NCBI RefSeq assembly: GCF_901000735.1
Contig: NC_081544.1
Span: 10,913,608 to 10,977,607, forward strand
Source: Corylus avellana
Lineage: Eukaryota > Streptophyta > Magnoliopsida > Fagales > Betulaceae
Length of the DNA: 64,000 bases
Direction of reading: 5' to 3'
In this document: positions 48,192-60,900 of the stretch, one piece after another
Layout of the letters: each line of letters starts with the position of its first letter
Position numbering within the stretch: the stretch's first letter is position 1
Made by a program: the position numbers and the translations under genes
Notes under the pieces: generated by a model
Databases searched by the model: none
Seen by the model: only the letters and a program-made list of their open reading frames with translations
Told to the model about the DNA's origin: nothing

Positions 48192-49034
48192 CCGGCCTTT
48201 GGCGTGCGCACGGAAAATCACAAATATTTTTTATATTTTTATTTAATCATATTAACTTATAAAATGTAATTTTTATTCACAACTGAAATTTACCCACTAC
48301 AACTCACTCGAGACCCGCCCAAACCCCGCCTAGACCCTATCGGGACCCATTGGAAATAGCTCAAAACCTTGGCAGGACCCGCCCAAGACCCGACAGGGAC
48401 AGTTTTGTAATTTAGTGTCTAATATGATTTTGAGTATATACCAAATACCGGAAAATGTTTTATAGGAAAATGTTTTCTACTGAAAATGTTTTTTAGGAAG
48501 ACGTCGGGGACCCGACCTGGACCCACCTTATTTTTTCGTACGTGCCAAATACCAGAAAATGTTTCTAAGAAAATGTTTTCCGCCGAGAATATTTTCCGAT
48601 GAGTCCCGGGCAAGTCTTGGCGGGGTCCCGCGTGGGTTCGGTCGGGTCTGAGTAAAGTCCTGAGTCAAGTCTCGGGCGGGTCCTGGGCAGATCCTAGTCA
48701 AGTCCCAGGAATGTCCCGGCGGGGTCTCGGGCAAGTCCCAGGCGGGTCTCTCGCAAATCATGAGCGAGTCCCAGGCGGGTCTTAGGCAAATCATGAGTGA
48801 GTCCCAGGCAGGTCCTAAGTGGGTTCTGGTCAAGTCCCGGACAGGTCCAGGGCGGGTCTCGGTCAAGTCCCGAGCAGGTCCCAATCAAGTTCCGGCAGGG
48901 TCCCGGTCAAGTCCCGTGCGGGTACCGGACGAATCCTGGTCAAGTCCCGGGCAGGTCACCGTCAAGTCCCGGACAGATCTTGGTCAGGTCCTAGGCGGGG
49001 TCAAGTCCCGGGCGGGTTCCGGGCAGGTCCTGGT
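48192..49034. repeat. Repeat element containing a GC-rich 11-bp minisatellite
   Basis: The left part has AAAATG/TTTCCG motifs and a GACCCGCCCAAGACCC-type stretch (48300-48400). From about 48601 to 49040 the sequence is a series of about forty 11-bp units around GGTCAAGTCCC and GGCGGGTCCTG. A diverged relative lies at 57480-57930. It sits just upstream of the glycosylase gene. Confidence 0.85.
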
Positions 49035-52000
49035 CAAGTCCACAAACGTAAATCATTTTAGTCCATATGTTAGTTTTAGGTTGATACAAAATTACTTCCA
49101 TTAATATAACTTTTTATCTCTCTACTAACTTGGTCAATAGAGAATTGTCATTTTTTATTGTCTTGTCATTCTTCCCGAAGGACATGTGTATGCTAAATAG
49201 TAGGTTTCTAGTCAATATGTAACTTCTCATTTTTTTTTCTTTCCCTCTAAAGCCTCAATATCATATATCGTCTAATTAGTCTATCCAATGAGCTGACCGC
49301 TCATGGGAACCATCGCCCTCTTCTTCTTCTTCTGTTCGGATCAGGAGTGGGAAGAATTCTCTCTTGTAACCATTTTCTTATTCAATTAAAAATAAAAAAT
49401 AAAATGAGTTTCAATATTCCTTTCACTTCTTGCTGAATTATAATTCAGAAATTTGACATTTGATATTAATGCAGAGGGCTCTCAGCCATGTTCAACTTCT
49501 ACGCTTGTACCTGAGAACGGTAACAAAAGGTCACGACAAAAAAAGAAGAAATATTGTCCTAAGGTGGTCAGTGAAGGCAAACCAAAAAAGACTCCAAAAC
49601 CTAAAACACCTAAACCTGCAAATCTAAAGCGTGCTTCTGCTTCTGCTAAGAAAAAGAAAAACAATTCCGTTAAGCGGACTTTAATTTTTGACACCCAAGA
49701 TGACATGGAAAAACCTGAGAGTGGTGCTCTTGATTCTTCTCAATGCAGCAATCATAGAGAAATAGTTAACACTATAACAGAGAAGCAAGAACACCCTAAC
49801 CAATCATTCCAAGTAGATCAATGTTGCACTACTGGCAGAAGAATAGGACCCAATTTTCCACAGTTATGGAAGAAAAGAAGGGTCGGGAGAAGTTGCAGGA
49901 AAAATATGGCCACCATTATTTTGTCTTTGTGCCAACCAGAAGCTAAGAGAACAAAGAAGTCTAACATGTACACTCGGCACAACACAGCTGACTTGATAAT
50001 TGCACCATGGCCTATACTTGAAACAAAAAAGAAGAATAGATCCAAAGGGTGCACTCGTAGAAGGAGCAACTTAACTGCACTTCCAGTCTGCAATCAACTA
50101 CAAAGTGGAAGGCAAGAACAAAAGCTTGAGATTTCCCATGGACCTGAAACTCGGAAGGATGCTTTTGTCAATTCAGAATTTTATGCTGGAAAAAGTGAAG
50201 GAAGCCTAGCCAAGGATTCAGATTTTCAGCTCAGAGGTACATTCCATTTGCCAGAAACTACTTATTGGATAGTATTGATTCCTAATCATCATTTATTTGA
50301 TCCAGGTAAACAGGAAGAAAGCATCAATGTCCTTGTGGAGAAACTTGGGGGTGATGGACAAAATCATCTCCTGGAGCAAGATCAAAATTCATATGGTCCT
50401 AACAGTGGGCATGGCACAGTAGTTTCCTTGGAGGAACAAGAACAGATTGCAAATGGTCCTAACAACAATGGGCATGGCACAGTAGTTTCCTTGGAGGAAC
50501 AAGAACAGATTGCAAATGGTCCTAACAACAGTGGGCATGGCATACTAGTTCCCTATCAAGAACAAGACCAAAATGGACAAGATCCTACCAGCATTGGTAC
50601 ACTAGTTCCCTACTATGAGGAGCAAGATCAGAATGCACATGATCTTACCAGCAGTCACACTTTAGTTCCATATGAGGGACCATTCAACCCTATCAAGAAA
50701 CAACGAGTACTGGCCAAAGTCAACCTTGATCCAGAGACAATTATGGTTTGGAAGCAGTTAATGGATTACAAATCTAGTGAAGGTGAAACAAAAGCAAATG
50801 AGGAAAAGGAGAAATGGTGGGCTGAAGAAAGAAATGTTTTTAGTGGACGGGTAAACGCATTTATTGCCATCATGAATGACATCCAAGGTATATTCTGTTA
50901 AATTAATCCTATAAGCTTAAGCTTTTGGTATAACTCGTAATTTAACAAATTCAAACTTTTTTTTTTTTGGTATTTTCCAGATATTTGACAATGTCCCAAA
51001 CAATCCATTTACAAGGATAACTATAATTAATGTATAATTTATTACATGCTAATAAACAGTAGCTAAAACATTTGTGACATACTAATTACAGGGGATAGAC
51101 ATTTCACACCATGGAAAGGTTCAGTTGTCGACTCTGTGGTTGGAGTTTTTTTAACTCAAAATGTGGCCGACCACCTTTCAAGGTAATTAAACAAAATTAC
51201 TTGCTGTTTTTTTTTTTTTTTTTTTTTTTTGTTTATATACACATTGATACAAATTAAGAAGCATTGTTTTCTACAGCAATGCCTTCTTGTCACTTGCCGC
51301 TAAGTTCCCCTCAAGTAACCACCGAGGAAGCCAAGAATCTGTGGGAAGCAACGGGACAACATATGATTCAAAAGGGAATGAGTTCATTGTTTCTGAACCT
51401 GAACCTCAACCTGATATGAGTTATGGATTGGAAAATGGAACAGAGATCCTAACAGAGATGTCAGAAGGACCGAGCTTAGAAACTAGTTTACTATGCTCTG
51501 ACATTATAAATGACCTCAAACTTAACCACCAAGGTGCTTATGCATTTGAACTTCCACTTTTCCCCACAAATCCAGAGTTCAATTCACAAGAAGAAAGTGG
51601 GATAGAAACCAACCCACATGCCTGCCATGAAAATGAAAGCTCGGTTGATGAAAAGGCACAAAGTCAGAAGAGAAAGATGCAACCAGCCAATGATGCCAAT
51701 ACCATGAAAAAGAAAGGGAGGAAAGGGAGAAAGACAAACCTAAAAGAAGAAAAACTTTCTTCTGACATGGCATTTGATGAGACAAAGGCAGCTGCTACTC
51801 GGGGAAAAAAGAAGATTAAAAAGGTAGAGGAAGAAATTGACTGGGATGAACTAAGGAGAACTTATTCCTCAGCCAAACCAAGAGGTAGCAATCAAATGGA
51901 TTCTGTGGATTGGGAGGCTGTTAGGTGTGCAGAACATAAAGATGTTGCCGATGCGATCAAAGAACGTGGCCAGCACAACATCATTGCAGGAAGAATCCAG

Positions 52001-52221
52001 GTAAACAAATAATTTGTATTAAGAATTCTAAATTCAGCTCTCAAGGTATAATAGTTAAACTCAAGTGCTGCCTTTTGCAGGACTTCCTTAATAAAGTGGT
52101 TAAGCTACACAAAAGCATTGACCTTGAATGGTTAAGAAATGTTCCAGCTGATTTAGCAAAGTAAGCCCATAAAAATTATATCAGACATTAAGTAATTGCA
52201 CTGAAATTGCAAATTTAGTGA
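49035..52221. repeat. Inverted repeat partner of 44940-48091
   Basis: Base 49035 pairs with 48091 and 52221 with 44940. The arms differ in length by 35 bp, mainly through the extra 63-bp unit here offset by small insertions in the other arm. The loop between them is the gap plus about 843 bp. Confidence 0.93.
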
Positions 52222-55200
52222 TAATTGAATAATCAATACTGCAGGAAATACCTTCTGGAAGTAAATGGACTGGGGTTGAAGAGTGTGGAATGCGTACGGC
52301 TTTTATGCCTTCAGAATATTGCCTTCCCTGTAAGTACTCCATTGAACATACTGATCATTTATCAGCTACATTTTCATGCACACAAAATGCGATATGTTTT
52401 TTTTGTTTAATTAATAAGGTGGATACAAATGTTGGGCGGATATCAGTGCGTCTAGGATGGGTCCCCCTCCAACCATTGCCTGGAAACCTCCAAATACATC
52501 TTCTAGAACAGTAAGAATTACATAGAAACAAGCCACACCATTTACATATTTTCATTCAAAGATTAAACTTATGATGTTTTTGCACAGGTACCCAGTGATG
52601 GATACTGTTCAGAAATATCTATGGCCCCGACTATGTACACTTGACCAAGGAACATTGTAATCCCCAAGTTCTTCTTCAAATTATTTATCTTCAATATCTC
52701 TGTTTTTTTTGACTCTTACTAACATGTTATATTATTAACGACAGGTATGAACTGCATTATCAAATGATAACCTTTGGAAAGGTATACATAATATACACTA
52801 TACACTTTTTTTGCAAATATGTAACTAAAGCATCAAAATGACTTCCCTGCTTTGGATTTTTGACAAGAAATATATGCTTATTGGTAATTAACCACATGCT
52901 CCAAAATTCATTCAGGTCTTCTGCACAAAGAAAAATCCAAATTGCAATGCTTGTCCAATGAAGGGAGATTGCAGACACTATGGAAGTGCATTTGCAAGGT
53001 TCGAACATAATTGCCTCTCAACATTTTTTGAAAAAAAAAAAAAAAACTCTGATGCATATCTAGATAGAAATATTAAATGTTAAAAGAAAATTGTTCTTTG
53101 GTTGCAGTGCAACGCTTGCCCTACCAGCACCTGAAGAGAAAAGTATAGTGGTTCACAGTATGACAGGTGAAACACTTAATCTGGTTTCCAACAGAACACC
53201 GCTATCTATTCTTGAGGCCAACCCATTTCCAGGATCAGGAAGCCAAGCCAAGAACTTTGAACCTATCGTTGAGGAGCCACCATCACCAGAGCCAGAATGT
53301 ACAGAACTGCCAGAAATTGAAGATTTTTTTCGTGATCCTGATGAAATCCCTACAATCAAACTTGGCGTTGACAAGTTCAAAGCCTATTTACAGAATCTGG
53401 ATGAGAATCACGTTGTTATTCATGACAATAATATGTCAAGAGCTTTGGTTGCTTTAACTGCAGAAGCTGCTTCCATCCCGATGCCCAAACTCAAGAGTGT
53501 TAGTCGCTTAAGGACTGAACACCTAGTGTAAGTTGGCATTTTCCCATTCCATATCAATATTTATGCACCTTAAATGTTATGATAACAGCCATTCAAATTA
53601 AATGGTACAATCAAACAACCGGTCTTGAAAAAAATGTTGGGAAAACAACCGGATTGGGACACCCTACCCAATGAATGCTGATTTAACTTCTCTTTCTTGC
53701 AGCTATGCACTTCCGGATTACCATCCTCTTCTCACAGTAACAGGGGTAAGTTAGCTCACCTTCTTCTATGCAAGGACTACTATTAGCATCTATGTAGTTA
53801 ATCTTCATTGTATATGAATTTACAGCTAGACAAACGAGAAGATGATGATCCATGCCCATACCTTCTTGCCATATGGAATGCAGGTAAAACATAACTAAAG
53901 AAAGCACAATATGGCATGCTAATCAAATTAGTTGAAATAACATGTTCCCATTTCTCTACATTGAAACACTAATGAAAATCTCAAGAGATAATATTTTATG
54001 ATTCCATTAGTATGCTAATCAAATTAGTTGGGGCAATGTTCCATGACAGGTGAAACTGCAAATTCATTTGAGCCGCCCACGAAACAATGTAATTCCGAGT
54101 TTGGAGAACTTTGTAATGAGGAAAAATGTTTTTCCTGCAATAGTACTCGAGAACAAAATTCTAACATAATTCGTGGAACAATTTTGGTGAGTATAAACAA
54201 CACATCCTAACTGCTATTTCTACAAAAGGTAGACTATTATATAAAAGAAATGACCCATAAAACAATCCATTTGCAGATACCCTGTAGAACAGCAACCAAG
54301 GGGAGTTTTCCTCTCAATGGAACATACTTTCAAGTTAATGAGGTGAATTTATTCAAAACCTCTTTGTTTCTTTGAATGTTTAGTGTTTTACATGTTATAA
54401 AACTACGAGCATTTCAGTTCAAGTCCCTACACTATAACAAATAGTAAAACCCCTTGCAGGTATTTGCTGATGATGAGTCTAGCCAAAACCCTATCCATGT
54501 TCCTAGGGAGTGGCTATGGCATCTAGAAAGGCGAACGGCATACTTTGCATCTTCAACATCAGCACTATTTAGAGGTAAACAAGCATTACAAAAAAGAGAG
54601 CTCTATAGTATATGGGTCAAATTAATGTCTTAGAGATTAATTTTTTCCTTTTTGGGTGAAAGCAGGATTATCAACTGATGCAATTCGAACCGGCTTTAGG
54701 GAAGGTATTATATGACTCACTTATCAAAATCTGTCCTTATAGCTTCAAAAATAACAAAGAAATTATGGAATTTGTGAAATGTTCATACACACAAAAGAAA
54801 AAACTATTTCCCTCAGCATTTATAATCATGATTGAAACATCAATTATTGGCTATGAAAGCACTATTGAAAGAAATAAGTTAATGGTACTTCATCCCTGCC
54901 CCAATAGATATTTCCTTCCAAACCTGATGTAGTTAAGAGAGCAGGGCATTGAGAATAATGTGCTTAAGGTGGAGGTTATACAGTTGCCTGTGGAGTTAAC
55001 TAGTGGAAATAAGTACAATGGTTTTGCATACTTGGAGAAGTATTTAACAATGGCTAGTATTTGTAAGATGATACAATATGAAATTAAGAATTTTTCTATA
55101 TTATAATTAGTCATTGATTTTTTTTTTTTTTTGCAGGTTTTATTTGTGTTAGAGGGTTTGACCGAAAGACAGGGTGTCCCAAACCACTAGTACAAAGACT

Positions 55201-55234
55201 TCACCTTTTAGGATACAAGATGGGAAAGGATTAG
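49453..55234 (+). CDS. DML: DEMETER/ROS1-like 5-methylcytosine DNA glycosylase
   Basis: In this known family the nuclear enzyme excises 5-methylcytosine to start active DNA demethylation. Exons: 49453-50236, 50306-50887, 51092-51182, 51277-52000, 52081-52160, 52245-52329, 52419-52510, 52588-52656, 52745-52781, 52916-52998, 53108-53527, 53703-53745, 53826-53883, 54050-54186, 54277-54342, 54460-54574, 54666-54704, 55137-55234; they sum to 1201 codons in one frame. In order: a Lys-rich domain (CPKVVSEGKPKKTPKPKTPK); the DRHFTPWKGSVVDSVVGVFL segment; the helix-hairpin-helix GLGLKSVECVRLL with catalytic Lys, then VDTNVGR with catalytic Asp; a 4Fe-4S motif C-x6-C-x2-C-x5-C (52922-52975); the permuted CXXC part (GELCNEEKCFSC); and the RRM-like end (GFICVRGFDRKTG). 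AATGCAG at 49468-49474 is also a possible acceptor, so an upstream first exon may exist. Family members run about 1040-1990 residues. Confidence 0.9.
50401..50523 (+). repeat. In-frame tandem repeat in the glycosylase coding sequence
   Basis: Two adjacent units (60 and 63 bp) encode near-identical NGHGTVVSLEEQEQIANGP segments, followed by degenerate related units. The inverted copy at 46260-46823 has one unit fewer. The region lies in the variable part before the conserved glycosylase domain. Confidence 0.85.
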
Positions 55235-56190
55235 TAGGAAATGATGCATGCAAGAACAGATGAGTAGGAGATAACGCTACATGAACAGTCACATTTGTAC
55301 ATGCTATAACATGGCAAAAACTAAGTGCCGGGAGATTCTTGTTTGTACATGATCTACATGTAAATCTGAATTGTATTAGAAACATTCACAGTGATTTTGT
55401 AGACAAAACTTTCATATATTTATTATGAAATAATATCTATGAATAATTTTGCTACCAGCTATGACCAAATTTCAAGTTGGATAAGTCTTTTCAGCTTTGA
55501 TATCAACCTGTCACTTGTTATCAACCCAACTAATCGGAACTAAGCTTTTGTCTATCTAGAAATTAGCATAAAGGGTGTTAAGAAAATTTTGCCACTCACA
55601 TTTGCACCGAGAATTTTTTTTTTTAAAAAAAAACCTAGTCAACACATACATGAAGGGTTGTCACTGCAAACAGGTTGCCTGTACAGGAAACTTTGCCAGC
55701 TCTCTATGTGCTAAAACAACTCTGGAAAATTTGGCCTAATAAAAAATAAATCTGAAAAACTCATATTTTCGTACTTTCATTAACTTGCATTATATTTAAA
55801 AAAAAATTAGAGCAGTTTCTGATTCAATTATTTCTTTCGCACCAAAAAAACCACATGAAATTTAATCATATAATATTACAGGAATGGAAGTGTTCAGGAG
55901 ATAACAATGATGGATAATCTTGGTTGGCACAGTAAAAATAAAAAAATAAAGAAGTTCGTATTTTTTGTTTGTTCAGTTTTAATTCATTTTCTGGTGTTCA
56001 TATAATACGAAGATAGAATACGTCCAACTGACCAAAATGGTGTCAAACTGAGATATGATACACGAAAACTGAAAAACAGAAGTACTAAATAACCAATGTA
56101 GCAATTGTATCAGGTAAGGCAATTGTCTAGACTCTAGAGCTGAAGAGAGATGTACAACCATTTTTATTTTATTTTATTTTATTTTAAATG
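55235..56190. other. Glycosylase 3' flank, no gene seen
   Basis: AT-rich sequence with no recognisable coding region or TE ends. Confidence 0.5.
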
Positions 56191-56791
56191 AGGCATAAAT
56201 GTAAAATTAGTCCACCTAAATTACAAATTATTCCATGTGTTATAAAAAATAATTTATAGGTCGCTGTAATTGGCCTAAATTATAAATCATTTCATATTGT
56301 ATAAAAAATAATTTATAGGTTCTCAAGGTATGTGAAAATAACAGTTTACTCATTGAAATCAATTTTCATTAATGAACTTAACAAAATATTTCACTTTACT
56401 AGCTAAGATTAGACATCAGCCCTCATTTCATGTTATACTGCTACAGTAAATTAACAAAATCTCTTATTTTTCCAAAATTTTACCCCGTACATAACAATGA
56501 AGGAGGGTTACGAACAAAGTAAAATTTTGGAGATAAAAGCGATTAGGTTAATTTACTGTCGCAGTATGATGTGACAAAGTAATGGATTCTGTTAAGTTAC
56601 TTAACGGAAATTGATTTTAGCGAGTAAACTGTTATTTTGGCCTACTCTTAGTACCTATAAATTATTTTTTATATCACATGTAGTAATTTGTAATTTAAAC
56701 CAACTACAAGGACCTATAAATGATTTGTTATAGCACATGAAGTGATTTGTAATTTAGGCCAACCACAATGACTAATTTTGCATTTATCCCT
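56191..56791. mobile_element. Long-inverted-repeat MITE
   Basis: About 600 bp with arms of about 150 bp or more: AGGCATAAATGTAAAATTAG at the left mirrors AGGGATAAATGCAAAATTAG at the right, and AATAATTTATAGGTC/GACCTATAAATGATT and TTTACTC/GAGTAAA follow inward. No coding. A convincing target duplication was not found. Confidence 0.7.
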
Positions 56792-57479
56792 AAATTAAAG
56801 AAAGCATTCAATCTTTAGTACTTAGGCATTCCCTATCTTTACCTGAAAGGAAATTCTATATCTGTTAGCCGTAAAATTAACAAATTGAACATAATGAATT
56901 AGACCCCTTAAAGTGAAATACAAAGTAAACCTCCAAAATTTTCACGCATTTTAAAAAGTATTCTTAAAATTGTTTCTATTAAGTTTATTAAACTTTAATT
57001 TCTTTTAATTATCTAATTTTGTTAATTTTTTTTCTTAAGTCTTGTCAAAATTTCTAAAACCCATATTTCATTATTATAAACAAATAAAATAAAAATTTGT
57101 AGGGATCCAGATGTTTATTTTTTTATTAAAAAAAAATTGCAATATTTTTGTAACATGTTTATAATTTATAATTAATTTTTATATAAAAAGGGGTATTTTG
57201 GACATTTTAAAAAAAATTAACAAAAAATCATAACGAAATAAAATAATTGAAAGAAATTAAAAGTTCAATACAAGAGTTTTTAAACTTTGGAGTTGTATCA
57301 AAATGAGTTTTTGTTTTAGAAGAATTTTCTTGCATTTTACCAACGTTGAACAATGATATATTTTCTTGCCTCTTTCACCCTTTTATCCTCCCTCAAAAGT
57401 TATGGATGGTTTCCAAGAAACAAAGGCATCGTTTTTTTCTACGTAAAGAAATATTTTCCTAAAAAATGATTACTCGGAA
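56792..57479. other. AT-rich intergenic sequence
   Basis: No gene. Low-complexity T/A-rich sequence; 57420-57480 leads into the minisatellite relative. Confidence 0.45.
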
Positions 57480-57520
57480 AACATTTTATGGCGTTTGGCA
57501 CAAACGAAAAATCACAATTT

Positions 57521-57559
<39 letters not shown>

Positions 57560-57930
57560 TTTCTTAAATCATATTAAACTATAAATTACAAAAATGTCTC
57601 GACCAAGTCTTAGAGGTGTCCTAACCGAGTCACGTAGGAACCCCACTACGACCCACCCACACCCCACCTAGACCCCACCGGGACCCGCCCAAGACCTGAC
57701 ATGGACATTTTCATAATTTAGAGTTTAATATGATTTTCCGTACACCTCAAATATTGGAAAATATTTTATGCTGTAAACATTTTCCATGTCAAAGACTCGA
57801 CCAGGACCCAACTTGATTTTCTGTACATGCCAAATATAGAAAAATGTTTTCTAAAAAATCATTTCCAGAAAAATGTTTTCTGCTGGGTCTTGATCAAGTC
57901 TCAGTAGGGTCCTGGGTGGGTCTCAGCAAG
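57480..57930. repeat. Truncated relative of the 48192-49034 element
   Basis: GGCGTTTGGCAC, AAAATCACAA, a (TA)n run, then GACCC-rich units (57600-57700) and a TGGGTCTCAG-type stretch repeat the order seen at 48200-48540. It is cut off at 57930 by the second hAT copy. Confidence 0.65.
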
Positions 57931-60900
57931 CAGGGACGGATTTAGAAAGTTTGATTGGGGGGGACCGAGGTATAAATTCAAAATACAAAAAGTAATGTAT
58001 ACAAAAATAAATAAATAAAAAAACTTCAATTCAGTTTTAACAAAAAGATAAACATACGGAGAAAAAGATATATAGATAGTTGTGTCATAAAATATTTCAA
58101 ATTTTAGCTCAAACACCTATCAAAATAGAACCCGTCGTGTTTGCATATCCCGAAAATCATCTATGATTGAATCTGTACTAAGTGTCGCAGCAATTTCTTT
58201 TTCGATGTACAACATCAGAGAATCCGTCAGAAACTCATCTTCAATTTTGTTGCGAAGCCTAGTTTTGATGATATTCATGGCTGAAAATGCTCATTCTGTA
58301 GTTGCGGTAGAAACGGGAAGAGTAAGCAGAAGCACAATAACTCGAAAAACAAGTTGGTAGATAGTTGATTTTCCGGTTCTAACCAACCATTGGCACAATT
58401 CGGAAATATTTAACAATCCTTGGAAACTTGAATCTTGAACTATATTATGCTCATAATGGTGAAGTTCTATTTCCAACTGTTCTTTTTCAAGATCGGTAAA
58501 GTCTTGCGGATAAAACTTATTTACCAACTGACAAATATCATCAATTCTAAAAGACTCACGCGCAGCTCGAGGATTAAGTGCCGAGCCTAGAATAAGCAAC
58601 TCCACTGCATGCTCACTAAACCGGCGATTTAATTCTTGCAATTGAGAATCTATTGCAGCACAAAAAATATCTACACGATAATGATGCTCAATTGTAAAGT
58701 CAGCTTGTTGATTGCGAGCTCGACCTCTTCTCTCAACATAACTGGCATTCATATCTGGAACATCTATGTCGCGTTTATTGCAAAATAACTTCACCTTGGT
58801 AAGTAAAACTTCCCATTTATCATCTCTATATTGTTGAATACACCTTTTAGTGGATGAAACAAGGTGCATGGCACTTAAAATGTCTTGAGATTTGGATTGC
58901 AATGCTTGACATAGATGATCGGTGATCTGCATAGTTTCTTTCATGAGATGTAAGATGAATACAAATTCAAATGAAGTCATTACCTGATGAACTGAATCAG
59001 CTTCTGCTCGTTGTGAAGAAGAAGTTCCAACATCAATGATTTTAACAATAACTTCACAAGCTGGACTATAAATTTTGATCAAGTTAGAAACTGATCTCAA
59101 GTGAGAACTCCAACGCGTATCTCCAGGTCGTTGTATCGTACTAATTTGATTAAGTCCCCTTCCACTCTCAATCTCATCAATTGCAATCATGTAAGCATTT
59201 TCAGCAGCTTGGGCAACCCGCAATTCTTCATACCGATTGCATGAGGCACAAACAAAATTGACAACAACATTCAATTTGGTAAAAAATTGATTAACAGAAA
59301 TGACTTCTTTTGATGCCGCCACTAATGCCAATTGCAAACGATGTGTGAAACAATGAATGTAAGTAGGCATATGGACAATCATTTGAAACCAAAGCTTGCA
59401 ACCCATTCCACCCCCCTCGCATATTACTTGCGCCATCAAATCTTTGCCCTCGTATATTTTGAATGTCTAGTTGATGTTTAGACAATACAGAATATATAAC
59501 TTTTTTTAAGGTTAATGCCGCAGTATCAGAGACATGAACAAGTCCAAAAAAGCGTTCTCGCACAAAACCATTCTTATCAACAAATCTTAAAACTATAGCC
59601 ATTTGCTCATTCATTGACTCATCACGAGCTTCATCAACAATTACGCAAAACTTTGCATCACCAATTTCATTACGAATTATTTCCTTTACTTTGGTTGAAA
59701 AAACATGTAAAATTTGTTTTTGTACCGTTGGTGATGTGTAAGTGGCATTTTTGGGAGCTTTAGTGATCACTTCAGCAAGCTGTTCATTATATGAAATCGT
59801 CAAACCCAATATCTCAAGAAAATTTCCGCGATTTGTAGAACTCACACTTTCATCCCGACCTCTAAAAGCAACACCTTGAAATGCAAGCACTCGAACAACA
59901 TCAATTGAGGCTTTCAACTGCAGTCGATTGTTTGCAATTTGTTCAGAAGTGAGCTTTTCAAATACATTTTGTATATGTTGAGATTGGTTCTTCAAATCTT
60001 CATATGACTTCTCAGCAACTCTGTGAAATGAAGTAGGATCTTTTCCTATATGATTGAGAAAAGCACAATCTTTTCCATTTCTAACTTTCTTCCAATTCCT
60101 GAATCCATCTATAGTGAATACACGTTGTGTGAAATGCCCAGATGGCTTATTAAAGAGAAAACAAGGTAGACAAAATGCTGCATCTTTCTCACGTGAATAT
60201 TCAAGCCATGAAGGAAATAGATTGTACCACGAGGGTTGAAAGCTACGAAGATGACTTTCTTTTTCAGATTTCGGGTAATTTGAGATCGAAGGTCGGTACG
60301 GACCAGCATTAATGTAAGCTCTTCGAATTTCATCTCGGTGATTAACATCATATTCCCATATCTGACGACGCAATCCGGGATCAAACTCCAATGAACTAAT
60401 ATTAAATTCATTACCATCAACTCTTCGAAGTCTTTTAGAAGAATTTTCAGAAATTGGGATATCAGAAGCTAGCGATGATGTATCACCAATGTTGACATTT
60501 GAAGTTTGTGCATTTTTTCGTTTGAAAAAGTCAAGTATTGTATTTGACTTTTCCATCATCTACAAACAAAATCGGGAGAAAGCATAAATAAATAATATCG
60601 GAAATTGATAGCTCTAGTTGGCCGAGCATGTGCGCAAATTGGCTAGCCAAGAAATACAAATGAATCATTGGATGGGGAAGTAAATCATTCGAGGAATAAT
60701 TAACCCCATCAAACAAATAATATACGCATGTGTTACATTATTACATTTACATACATACATAAAGAAAATAACAAAAAAAAAAAAAATCTAATAAATCCCC
60801 AAAATTCGGACTTAAGTCAACCAACCCAAAGTCTCACAATTCACAACTCTTCACAATTTCTTGCTTTTTTTTTTTTTTTAATTTATTCTTTTTGGATGAA

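Noticed and set aside
48528..49104. Repetitive open frames on both strands (GPARDLTETRPG-type)
   Set aside because: By-product of the 11-bp minisatellite, which lacks stops in several frames; no family resemblance.
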